Shown piece after piece: positions 1 to 6,887 of a DNA stretch of 11,890 nucleotides. Made by a program: the position numbers and the translations under genes. The notes beneath the pieces were generated by a model. That model was not told the origin of the DNA. It did not search any database and saw only the letters and a list, made by a program, of their open reading frames with translations. How positions within the stretch are numbered: the stretch's first letter is position 1; every line of letters begins with the position of its first letter. The DNA lies in assembly GCA_023135215.1 (NCBI GenBank), contig JAGLTP010000320.1:1-11890 (forward strand). The letters are read 5' to 3'. The DNA is from Candidatus Heimdallarchaeota archaeon (GTDB taxonomy: Archaea > Asgardarchaeota > Heimdallarchaeia > Heimdallarchaeales > Heimdallarchaeaceae).

Positions 1-1452
1 GTTATAGCATTTTTTGCTACAAACACATTAGGGGGGATATTTACAGCAATTAGCTCACTCTATACTTCTAAAGAAATTAGATACCAGCTTCAAGATAGTG
101 AAGCAAAAGTAATTGTGACTCTTGATCTGTTCTTAGATAAGATAAGAGAAGTACAAGATGATACAAAACTTGAACATGTTATCGTTTCTTCCATCGGAGA
201 TGAACTCTCAAGTATAAAGTCATTCCTTTACAAAAAAGTCATTGGAAGAAAAAATCCAAAAGTGAAGGATGAACTCAAATACCAAGATCTACTGAAGCAA
301 GGAGAAAACAAACGAATCAAAACAGAGATAGATCCTAAAGAAGACGTAGCAGTATTTCAATACACAGGTGGAACAACAGGTGTAATGAAAGGTGCGATGC
401 TGACAAACTATAATCTGATGTCTCAAGCATCGATTTTACCTTACTGGGATATCTGGTTGGCTGAAAGACCAGAAGGTCAATACAAGATATCAGGTTGTCT
501 TCCCATGTCACATATCTTTGGTTTTTCAACTTCTTTCTTATGGACTGTAGCAACAGGTGGTCTGCTTTACCTAATTCCTGATCCTAGACAGCTAGAAGAT
601 GTTATGGCTAGTATTACAAAACATGGTATTCATTTCATGTTTGCTGTTCCCGTGTTATATCAAAAGATAGCAGAACATCCAGATATCGATAAATATGATC
701 TCTCTTCTCTTTACATGAGTATTTCAGGTGGTGAAGCTTTACCGCTTTCAACTGCTGAGAAATTTGAAGCTGTATCGGACAGTATACTAGTCGAGGGGTA
801 TGGGTTATCGGAATCTTCGCCCGTAACTCACATCAATCCTGTTACTGCTGAATTAAAGAAGGTGGGAAGTATTGGTATTCCAATTCCTAACACCTTAGCA
901 ATGATAGTAGATATGGACACACAAGAGGAAATAACTGAATATGGTAAAGAAGGTGAACTCTGGGTAAGAAGTCCTGGCGTTATGAAAGGATACTGGAATA
1001 ATAAAGAAGCAACAGATAATTCTTTAGTTAAAGGATGGTTAAGAACTGGAGACATTGCTACAATGGATGCCAAAGGATATTTTGCTATTGTTGATCGAGT
1101 TAAAGATATGATAATTATCAGTGGTTTCAAAGTCTGGCCTAGTGAGGTTGAAGATGTTCTTTATACCCACCCTGATATTAATGGTGCAGGCGTCATTCAA
1201 CTAAAAACAGAAACTGGTGAGCAAGTCAAAGCTGTTCTTGTAGCTGAACCTGGAAGTAAAGAACTTTCACTTAAAGAAGTCAGAGATTTCTGTAAGAAAA
1301 GCATGGCACCTTATAAAATTCCTTCAGTAATTGAATATAGAGATGAATTACCTAGATCAACTGTTGGTAAAGTTCTACGAAAAGATCTTAGAGCAGAAGA
1401 TGTTATCACTCCTCCTTCACAAGTAAAAGATGATATTAAGCCTAAACAATAA
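1..1452 (+). CDS. Long-chain acyl-CoA synthetase (AMP-forming, FadD-like), 5' end missing
   Basis: The enzyme activates fatty acids in two steps, forming an acyl-AMP and then an acyl-CoA thioester, for beta-oxidation or lipid use. The reading frame is open from base 1, and its first codons match the region before the FadD 'LYTPRELEYQL' segment (here LYTSKEIRYQL). The gene therefore begins outside the window; the GTG at 115 is internal. The visible part has 483 residues, and I estimate 80-100 are missing. Adenylation motifs are intact: the P-loop YTGGTTG followed by KGA (from visible residue 121), EGYGLSES (about 265), GWLRTGD (Asp about 351), DRVKDMIIISG (Arg about 366) and the C-terminal PRSTVGKVLRKDL, whose catalytic Lys is about 457. 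There is no signal peptide or membrane span in view. It is convergent with the zinc-finger gene, 5 bp away. Family assignment is firm; chain-length preference cannot be read. Confidence 0.95.
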   Translation, partial: VIAFFATNTLGGIFTAISSLYTSKEIRYQLQDSEAKVIVTLDLFLDKIREVQDDTKLEHVIVSSIGDELSSIKSFLYKKVIGRKNPKVKDELKYQDLLKQGENKRIKTEIDPKEDVAVFQYTGGTTGVMKGAMLTNYNLMSQASILPYWDIWLAERPEGQYKISGCLPMSHIFGFSTSFLWTVATGGLLYLIPDPRQLEDVMASITKHGIHFMFAVPVLYQKIAEHPDIDKYDLSSLYMSISGGEALPLSTAEKFEAVSDSILVEGYGLSESSPVTHINPVTAELKKVGSIGIPIPNTLAMIVDMDTQEEITEYGKEGELWVRSPGVMKGYWNNKEATDNSLVKGWLRTGDIATMDAKGYFAIVDRVKDMIIISGFKVWPSEVEDVLYTHPDINGAGVIQLKTETGEQVKAVLVAEPGSKELSLKEVRDFCKKSMAPYKIPSVIEYRDELPRSTVGKVLRKDLRAEDVITPPSQVKDDIKPKQ

Positions 1453-1457
1453 GACGA

Positions 1458-2147
1458 CTAAAAATAACTCTCTATTCTTTTTTTATCTTCTTTTTCTAAT
1501 TGTTCTAAATCTTCTAATTGTTCTATTTCTAATCTTGACCAAAAAACACATTTTTCATGGTGCCAGCGATAATTCAAATATTGATCAAAATAATAAGGTT
1601 CTCCAATTCTTACAGTCCCTTTTTCGATCTTCAAACCACATGATTTACAGGTTGCTCTGCCGCTCTTTGCGTATTCAATTTTCCATTTATCCTCACGATC
1701 ATAAAGAGTTAGTTTTTCTGTTTCATTCCCAATAATCTCTTGTATTTTTTCGAAAGGATTCAAACCATCTAGCATTGCAGAGGAGATTTTTAAATGAAAA
1801 ATATCGTAATTTGAAAGCATAAAGGCTAATTGAGTAGGTTTATCTTCCTGTAATTCTTTTTCCACTTTCACTTTGGGAGGTAGAGTATCTCTTGCAAGAA
1901 TAAATTTTGAACAAGCTTCTGACATCAATTTACTAATTTCTCTTTTATTTTTAGGAATGAATTTATTTTTCTCAACAATTCCATAAGAGGACTGTGTAAC
2001 AGTTCGATCTATGTCTTCAATATATTCTCGTTCTTTGACAATTACAAAAGAACCATCTGGGATATCATCTTCAATTGTATAAATATCGAATGCTTCTGGA
2101 TCTACAAAAAAACCCCATTCATTCTCTGAATCCAAAATAAGTTTCAT
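1458..2147 (-). CDS. Protein with C-terminal PARP-type zinc finger
   Basis: A 229-residue protein in two parts. Residues 1 to about 150 match no family I recognise: a mixed alpha/beta region with an acidic start and a Lys-rich linker near 90-105. Residues about 153-205 look like a PARP-type zinc finger: Trp-Lys-x-Glu-Tyr-Ala-Lys-Ser-Gly-Arg, then C167-x2-C170, an IxxGxxRIG segment, and H197-x2-C200, giving Cys-x2-Cys-x26-His-x2-Cys. In eukaryotic PARP1 and DNA ligase III this fold recognises DNA nicks and ends. No ADP-ribosyltransferase or ligase domain is attached here. The last 25 residues are Glu/Leu/Lys-rich and probably helical. I chose the ATG at 2147; an in-frame TTG at 2156 coincides with the predicted transcription start and would add three residues. 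Nick or break sensing is inferred from the finger alone. Confidence 0.85.
   Translation of the reverse strand: MKLILDSENEWGFFVDPEAFDIYTIEDDIPDGSFVIVKEREYIEDIDRTVTQSSYGIVEKNKFIPKNKREISKLMSEACSKFILARDTLPPKVKVEKELQEDKPTQLAFMLSNYDIFHLKISSAMLDGLNPFEKIQEIIGNETEKLTLYDREDKWKIEYAKSGRATCKSCGLKIEKGTVRIGEPYYFDQYLNYRWHHEKCVFWSRLEIEQLEDLEQLEKEDKKRIESYF
1478..1495 (+). terminator. T-rich putative archaeal terminator of the acyl-CoA synthetase gene
   Basis: Two T runs (seven and five Ts) lie 26-43 bp after the stop codon, with no GC-rich hairpin, as in intrinsic archaeal termination. The tract lies inside the 3' coding end of the convergent gene, so the two transcripts probably overlap in antisense. Confidence 0.4.
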
Positions 2148-2177
2148 TGCTTTCAACTATTATTATGAACTTTATGA

Positions 2178-2186
2178 TATATAAAA
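2178..2186 (-). promoter_or_regulatory. TATA box of the zinc-finger gene
   Basis: The minus strand reads TTTTATATA, centred 35 nt before the ATG at 2147. This predicts transcription from about 2156, so the leader is about 9 nt, or none if the TTG at 2156 is used. No Shine-Dalgarno motif is present. Confidence 0.5.
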
Positions 2187-2232
2187 TTTACAAGGAAATG
2201 CCTTCTCTTGAAGTTGCATCATTATGAGAAAT

Positions 2233-2709
2233 TTATCCACCTGGAGTCCCTTTCGAGAATGAGTCAGCCCAAATATATTCCCAGATATCTTCCTCTATCA
2301 AGGTTTCTTTTTCAACTATAGTATTGTGAATCCATCTTAAAAGCTCATGATGTCGGATTTCATCTTCATAAATAGACTTAATGATAATTCTTTCTTTTTC
2401 ATCTAGAGGTTTCTCGAGCAATTCTTTATACATTTGAATTGCTTTAGCTTCTAATTCAAGATGTTTCTTCAGATTTTCAGCAAGTTCATCTGTTATTGTT
2501 TCTTCAATACCTGGAGTTGGACCCGTCAATCGAGCGATTAATGCATTTAACATATTTTCGTGTTTTTCTGAATCATTGATAACAGCTAAAATCATCTCTC
2601 TTACTAAGACGTTTTTGATGTCTTTTACTGAATCGTAAGCTGTTTTAATAATTTGCTTTTCAACCTCAATCTGTTCTTTGAAAAACTCCACTTTTTCTTC
2701 TTTACTCAT
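2233..2709 (-). CDS. Ferritin-like/rubrerythrin-like four-helix protein
   Basis: A 158-residue, all-helical soluble protein with ferritin-superfamily layout: helix 1 about 4-30 (EQIEVEKQI), helix 2 about 32-60 (NDSEKHENML), a Gly/Pro turn at 63-67, helix 3 about 72-98 (LELEAKAIQMY), and helix 4 about 103-132 (DEIRHHELL). Such proteins hold a di-iron carboxylate centre and handle peroxide, oxygen or iron. Helix 4 keeps Glu-x2-His (E117, H120), and helices 1 and 3 supply Glu candidates (E15/E17, E85/E87). In helix 2 the usual Glu-x2-His reads Ser-Glu-Lys-His, so S47 sits where a metal-ligand Glu is expected. There is no rubredoxin-like C-terminal domain. The tail after 135 is short and acidic/aromatic. 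The ATG start is supported by a GAGGTG ribosome site 8 nt upstream. Family is fairly sure; activity is not. Confidence 0.8.
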   Translation of the reverse strand: MSKEEKVEFFKEQIEVEKQIIKTAYDSVKDIKNVLVREMILAVINDSEKHENMLNALIARLTGPTPGIEETITDELAENLKKHLELEAKAIQMYKELLEKPLDEKERIIIKSIYEDEIRHHELLRWIHNTIVEKETLIEEDIWEYIWADSFSKGTPGG

Positions 2710-2717
2710 TGAAGATG

Positions 2718-2723
2718 CACCTC
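2718..2723 (-). promoter_or_regulatory. Shine-Dalgarno site of the ferritin-like gene
   Basis: GAGGTG on the minus strand, 8 nt before the ATG at 2709. It fixes the start. Several neighbouring genes lack such a site. Confidence 0.7.
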
Positions 2724-2745
2724 TATCGATATTTGCTTAAAAATA

Positions 2746-2756
2746 CCATATATAAA
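2746..2756 (-). promoter_or_regulatory. TATA box of the ferritin-like gene
   Basis: The minus strand reads TTTATATATGG. Its spacing predicts transcription from about 2726 and a leader of about 17 nt that contains the GAGGTG ribosome site. Confidence 0.55.
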
Positions 2757-2811
2757 TATTTACAGCTTACTAGAAAGAGTCAACTTTTCAAAATCTTTAT
2801 ACTTTAGATTC

Positions 2812-2834
2812 AAAAAATTAAATGAATGAAAAAA
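2812..2834 (-). terminator. T-rich putative terminator of the small membrane protein gene
   Basis: The minus strand has two T6 runs within a T-rich stretch starting about 24 nt after the stop at 2858, with no hairpin. This fits archaeal oligo-T termination and separates the gene from the ferritin-like gene, which has its own promoter. Confidence 0.45.
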
Positions 2835-2857
2835 TAAAATTATTAGCCTCAATTACG

Positions 2858-3157
2858 CTATGGTTTTCCTCTAAATTCTTTTATCTTTCTGATAACAAAA
2901 ACAATTAGAAAAATACCTACTATTGTTGCTGCAATCGCACCAAGTGCACATAGAAGTCCAATGAAAACCCCCCATCCTAAGCCAAAAACTGAGAATTTTT
3001 CTATCCAGATGTATGTTCTAGCAATAATTATTAGCAAATAGAAAACAAACAGGATTGCTCCAACTAAATAACCTACTACAATACCACTCCCTAAAAGGAC
3101 TCCTACAGTATATCCCCAAGGACTAATCTTTTCAGTAGTCTCAGTTTCCTTTTCCAT
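2858..3157 (-). CDS. Small membrane protein with glycine-zipper helices
   Basis: A 99-residue protein of no family I recognise. A charged N-terminus (residues 1-11, Glu/Thr/Lys-rich) precedes a hydrophobic stretch at about 15-46. A short polar loop around 47-55 (RTYIWIEKF) follows, then a second hydrophobic stretch at about 56-89 and a basic tail (RKIKEFRGKP). This predicts a two-helix hairpin with both ends on the same, probably cytosolic, side. Glycines are regularly spaced: G15, G19, G23 and G25, G29, G33 in helix 1; G59, G63, G67 and G73, A77, G81 in helix 2. This GxxxGxxxG pattern supports tight helix packing or oligomerisation. Both hydrophobic stretches exceed one bilayer span, so tilting or re-entry is possible. 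The ATG is about 27 nt from a TATA box, implying a leaderless message. It is divergent from the methyltransferase gene. Confidence 0.75.
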   Translation of the reverse strand: MEKETETTEKISPWGYTVGVLLGSGIVVGYLVGAILFVFYLLIIIARTYIWIEKFSVFGLGWGVFIGLLCALGAIAATIVGIFLIVFVIRKIKEFRGKP

Positions 3158-3179
3158 ATAGAGGAGTTTCCATATATTA

Positions 3180-3187
3180 ATTTAAAA
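3180..3187 (-). promoter_or_regulatory. TATA box of the small membrane protein gene
   Basis: The minus strand reads TTTTAAAT, centred about 27 nt before the ATG at 3157, so the message probably starts at or next to the initiation codon. The nearby CTCCTC is anti-Shine-Dalgarno in sense and is not a ribosome site. Confidence 0.4.
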
Positions 3188-3212
3188 GTTTTGCATGAAT
3201 TAAGGGATTAAG

Positions 3213-3220
3213 TTTATATT
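3213..3220 (+). promoter_or_regulatory. TATA box of the methyltransferase gene
   Basis: TTTATATT, predicting transcription from about 3243. That leaves 6 nt before the GTG at 3249, or about 15 nt before the GTG at 3258. Confidence 0.5.
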
Positions 3221-3248
3221 TTTCTTTGAGAATATTTGTAAGTATAGC

Positions 3249-3989
3249 GTGATAATTGTGTCAAAGAAAGATAGTGATGCATACGGGCATTTGATTTATG
3301 ATCATTATAATGGAATCGATGTAATAGAAATTATTGAAAGAGATGATGGTTATATCGACAATTCTCTTGGTCCAAAAAACTATTTCTCTGAATATGATAA
3401 ATGGAAAGATAATGAAAAGGAAGCTATGTATTATGTTGAAGGTAAAGTACTAGATATCGGTTGTGGTGCAGGAAGACACAGCTTGTATCTGCAGTCAAGA
3501 GGTTTTGATGTATTAGCTATAGATAATTCTCCTTTGGCAATAAAGGTAAGTAAGCTAAGAGGAGTTAAGAAAGCTGAAGTAAAATCTCTTCACGAAATTG
3601 ATACAGAGTATGGAAAATTTGAAACAATTTTGATGTTAGGAAATAATTTTACTTTAGTTGGAAATCCAAGCAGTGCTTCTAAGATTCTAAAGATTTTTCA
3701 TAAAATTACTTCAGATAATGGATTAATCATTGCAGAATGTGCTGACCCATATTCAACGGATAATGAAGATCATATTGAGTATCATGAGAAAAATCGAAAA
3801 CGAGGAAGATTAGGAGGTCAATTAACCATAAGAGTCAGACATAGAAAATATATTTCAGATTGGTTTGACTTTTTACTGCTATCAAAGGATGAAATGCAAG
3901 AAATAATGAAAGATACAGGATGGAAAATTGAACAATTCCTAGATGGTAAATATTTTGGTAATTATATCGCTATTATGAAGAAGAAGTAG
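3249..3989 (+). CDS. Class I SAM-dependent methyltransferase
   Basis: The product (246 residues) is a soluble Rossmann-fold methyltransferase that would transfer a methyl group from S-adenosylmethionine; the acceptor is unknown. The SAM-binding motif I is VLDIGCGAGRH (residues 67-77), and the strand-2 acidic residue is D92 in LAIDNSPLAI. A Met-Leu-Gly-Asn-Asn segment near 130 takes the motif IV position. The N-terminal 60 residues, including the IIERDDGYID stretch, form a cap seen in uncharacterised methyltransferases of this type. The C-terminal half has a basic segment around 180-200. The start is uncertain between GTG at 3249 and GTG at 3258; GTGAT inside the first codons could serve as a weak ribosome site for the second. 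The gene runs into the mannosidase gene with a 6 bp gap. Confidence 0.88.
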   Translation: MIIVSKKDSDAYGHLIYDHYNGIDVIEIIERDDGYIDNSLGPKNYFSEYDKWKDNEKEAMYYVEGKVLDIGCGAGRHSLYLQSRGFDVLAIDNSPLAIKVSKLRGVKKAEVKSLHEIDTEYGKFETILMLGNNFTLVGNPSSASKILKIFHKITSDNGLIIAECADPYSTDNEDHIEYHEKNRKRGRLGGQLTIRVRHRKYISDWFDFLLLSKDEMQEIMKDTGWKIEQFLDGKYFGNYIAIMKKK

Positions 3990-3995
3990 AGATAA

Positions 3996-6809
3996 CTAGG
4001 TCATTTCAAGAATTTTTATCTCAAAAGGATCAAAATCTATTTCCAACATGTTGTTAGTAACAGCATATTTCTTAACTTCTTCTCCATCAATCTTTCTTTG
4101 AATACATCCTGTGATTCTACTGTTTAATTTAGCATTTAATTTCTGGTTGCTTTCATCTAAGTTATACAAAGTTAACCAGAGTTTATTCTCTCTAATTCTT
4201 AAAGATGAAATTTTAATCCAAGGATTATCAGTTTTGATAATTGATTTAAGTACACCAGTTTTAGCTTGACTATTATCAAATACAATGCTTTTAGATTCTA
4301 AACAAGAAATCTCAGCTTGATCAAAACTATGATGAATCGGAGTAGTTTTTTTATGTACAAAGAAACTATAATTAAAAGAATAGTCAGTATTAACTTCTTG
4401 AGCACCAGGCGTTTCTAAGAATGGTCCTGCATGCATAGGACGTTCTGGAAAATCTGCCCTTGAAAGATAACCTACTGATCGAATCAGTGTCAGTGCTAAT
4501 CTGGAGTTATTAGTTAATTCTACTTCTGGTAAGCCCTTATTCATTAAAGTGATTGCACCATCATATACTGGATTTTCTACTCTGATGAAATTTTTCTGAG
4601 CTTGAATTCCAGAAGGAGTTTCTTCAAATGATTCTTCGTCAACAGGATCGCTCTTCCTATGTGTAAAACCAAAATGTGTAGAAGTGATTGTTTCTTCTGA
4701 TTTAAATGGTAAATCAAAGCAAATACGAAGACGATGATCTTTGGTTCTATTGGTGAGTTTGGTTTTAATATCAATTCGTGGGATATCTCTATAAAATCTG
4801 AAAGTTGAAGTGACAGGAATAGATACTTGACCTATTCTTTTATCTCTCTTCTCGTTAATCTGTTCAAATAACTTCAACTTCATTGTTTGTTCGATTTCAC
4901 AGAATACAGGTCCTTGTATTGTGAGTCTTCTTTTAATCTGAGATACTTTGGCTGATTCAGGTCCCAATCTGCCAAAGGTGTACTCATCTCCTCTGTCTCC
5001 CCAATCTTCAAATTTGTGCATTTCCTTGAATTCTAAGACATTTTTCTTATCTAACAGATTAAATGTCCCATCTTTGTTGAAGGAAATAGTGTAAAACGCG
5101 TTTTCTACCATGTTCTTAGAGTATTCAAACATTTGAGAAGCTTCATCTAGAACTGTTTCTTCTTTTAGAGTAAATCCAGTAAACGCGAAAGAGTTTAGAG
5201 GAGCAAGAGCAGCATAGTGCTGCATGGTCCCCTTTGTTATCATGACATGGAATTTTCTGTATTTCTTACTCTCAAGAATTTCTCTTCCTTGTTTTTTTAG
5301 TTCATCTACACTAAAATCTCCTAGGGGTTCTGAACCACAGATTATTCTAATTTCACAAACTGATGGATCCGAACTTTCTGTTATGAAAGCTTCGTTAATA
5401 TAATTTCCTAACAAATTTCTACCTGGAAGAAGTTTAAAACCTGTTTTTAACATAATCGGATTAAAAGTTTCTTCAAAAATAATCTCTTCTGAGGAACTGA
5501 TTGGTTGAATTTGATATGAAACGTTATTCTCGGCTTCAATTGAATTAATAACATTTTGAATTGGCACAGAAAATACGAAATAATTTGGTATATTTGAACT
5601 GTTAGTTGGATTGAAAACTAACAAATTGGTATGATCACTTGTTTCTTGTCTCTTCTTATGTTCAGTTAAAGCATTTTTAATAATCAATTCTGCTATGCTT
5701 TCAGCCCAATAAAATCTTGATTTCATTTCTTCATGAGTTTGATCAATAGAACAACCACAAATTGAATCGTGTGGGTGGTTTTTCAGCAGCCATTTCCATG
5801 CAGTTTTAAGGTAAGAAGCTGGATATTTATTGCCAAAAGATAGCTCGGAATAGACACTTAGGGGTTCCGCATAATAAACTAATAAATCTTCGATTTTTTG
5901 GTTCCATTGTTTTATCCACATTCTTGCAGAATAAGTATCTTGCAATAAATGAGCTTTAGCTGAAGAACGAAACTCGCCTGAATATAATGGAGGATTATAG
6001 TTGTCATTTTTCATTTGTATATATAGCTCTTTTAGAAAACCATCCAGAAGACTTATTTTTATTTCAGTTTTTTGATTTTCTAATTTATTAAGTAGGTGAA
6101 AGAGCTTAGGATTTGCAAATTGATGATCAGTTCCATTCATAAGTAGATATACTGGAAATGGAGAAAATATCTCCAGATTCTCAACATACTGCTTTACTTG
6201 GTTTTTTAGAATTTCTATATCATCAGTTAAAGTTGCTGCATTTCCATAACCTTGAGGTAGGTATATTCCACAAATCGATCTTTTTGCTGAAACATGACTT
6301 TTCCATGTGAATGGAACTGTTGAAATCTCATGCCCTACACCTCTCCAGATGACAGCTGTAGAAATATTAGTTAGATCCCCAAGAATCTGTGGTATTGCTC
6401 TAGAATGACCGAATTGATCAGGGAGATAACCAATATTCATTAAAGGAATTTCGAGCTCTTTAGCTAAATCAAGACTTGTTTCAAGATTCCTTACTAAACT
6501 TTCTTGTCCCACCAACCATTCATCAGGAAGCAAATACCATGGACCAACTGCCAAGTTTCCTTTCTGAATAAACTTAACTAACTCCTTCCTTCTTTCAGGT
6601 CGGATTTCAAGATAGTCTTCTAAAATAATAGTTTGGCCATCTAGCATAAAATAATAATCTTGTTTTGATAAGATATCTAAAAGGTCATCAATTAACTCAA
6701 CAAGCTGGAAACGAAAATTTTGGAAAGGTAAATACCATTCTCGATCCCAGTGAGTGTGTGGAACTACAAAGATTTTTTTGATTTCTTCTTGAGATGTTCT
6801 CTTAGTCAA
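3996..6809 (-). CDS. GH38 alpha-mannosidase (mannosylglycerate hydrolase/MngB-like)
   Basis: A large (937-residue) zinc-dependent glycoside hydrolase that would release terminal alpha-mannose with retention. The order is the GH38 catalytic barrel (about 12-280), a helical middle domain (about 285-360) and beta-sandwich C-terminal domains (about 390-930). Catalytic features are complete: HTHWDREWY gives zinc ligands H20 and D22; YLPDQFGHS gives D131, the nucleophile and third ligand; NHPHDSICGC gives ligand H347; NGTDH contains D228. The HTHWDREWY and HPHDSICGC forms resemble bacterial MngB-type enzymes more than eukaryotic Golgi or lysosomal ones. With no signal peptide the enzyme is probably cytosolic, acting on mannosylglycerate or imported mannosides and glycan fragments. 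I chose the TTG at 6809 because AGGTGA lies 7 nt before it; a TTG at 6833 would add eight residues but lacks a ribosome site. Confidence 0.93.
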   Translation of the reverse strand: MTKRTSQEEIKKIFVVPHTHWDREWYLPFQNFRFQLVELIDDLLDILSKQDYYFMLDGQTIILEDYLEIRPERRKELVKFIQKGNLAVGPWYLLPDEWLVGQESLVRNLETSLDLAKELEIPLMNIGYLPDQFGHSRAIPQILGDLTNISTAVIWRGVGHEISTVPFTWKSHVSAKRSICGIYLPQGYGNAATLTDDIEILKNQVKQYVENLEIFSPFPVYLLMNGTDHQFANPKLFHLLNKLENQKTEIKISLLDGFLKELYIQMKNDNYNPPLYSGEFRSSAKAHLLQDTYSARMWIKQWNQKIEDLLVYYAEPLSVYSELSFGNKYPASYLKTAWKWLLKNHPHDSICGCSIDQTHEEMKSRFYWAESIAELIIKNALTEHKKRQETSDHTNLLVFNPTNSSNIPNYFVFSVPIQNVINSIEAENNVSYQIQPISSSEEIIFEETFNPIMLKTGFKLLPGRNLLGNYINEAFITESSDPSVCEIRIICGSEPLGDFSVDELKKQGREILESKKYRKFHVMITKGTMQHYAALAPLNSFAFTGFTLKEETVLDEASQMFEYSKNMVENAFYTISFNKDGTFNLLDKKNVLEFKEMHKFEDWGDRGDEYTFGRLGPESAKVSQIKRRLTIQGPVFCEIEQTMKLKLFEQINEKRDKRIGQVSIPVTSTFRFYRDIPRIDIKTKLTNRTKDHRLRICFDLPFKSEETITSTHFGFTHRKSDPVDEESFEETPSGIQAQKNFIRVENPVYDGAITLMNKGLPEVELTNNSRLALTLIRSVGYLSRADFPERPMHAGPFLETPGAQEVNTDYSFNYSFFVHKKTTPIHHSFDQAEISCLESKSIVFDNSQAKTGVLKSIIKTDNPWIKISSLRIRENKLWLTLYNLDESNQKLNAKLNSRITGCIQRKIDGEEVKKYAVTNNMLEIDFDPFEIKILEMT

Positions 6810-6816
6810 ACAAAGG

Positions 6817-6822
6817 TCACCT
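6817..6822 (-). promoter_or_regulatory. Shine-Dalgarno site deciding the TTG start of the mannosidase
   Basis: AGGTGA on the minus strand, 7 nt before the TTG at 6809. It lies inside the reading frame that would begin at the alternative TTG at 6833, so it argues for the downstream start. Confidence 0.6.
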
Positions 6823-6858
6823 ACAATTAGCAAAAATCTTCTATTGATTAACTTTTTG

Positions 6859-6868
6859 TAAATAAATT
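6859..6868 (-). promoter_or_regulatory. TATA-like box of the mannosidase gene
   Basis: The minus strand reads AATTTATTTA in the 78 bp between the helix-hairpin-helix stop and the mannosidase start. It would give transcription from about 6838 and a leader near 29 nt. Read-through from the upstream gene on the same strand is also possible. Confidence 0.35.
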
Positions 6869-6887
6869 AGAATAAGTGAGAAAAGTA

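Noticed and set aside
828..1130. Minus-strand open frame inside the acyl-CoA synthetase gene
   Set aside because: It lies antisense to conserved adenylation motifs, has no promoter or ribosome site, and its composition is that of a shadow.
115..1452. Acyl-CoA synthetase starting at the GTG at 115
   Set aside because: The frame is open to base 1 and the upstream codons match conserved FadD-type sequence, so the gene is truncated by the window edge.
1430..1735. Open frame on the plus strand opposite the zinc-finger gene
   Set aside because: The translation is a low-complexity Leu/Phe/Ile/Asn-rich shadow. The opposite strand carries a recognisable zinc finger, a sensible start and a TATA box.
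2803..2822. AATCT/AGATT inverted arms before the ferritin-like gene promoter
   Set aside because: Only 5-bp arms with a long spacer in AT-rich DNA. No positional logic.
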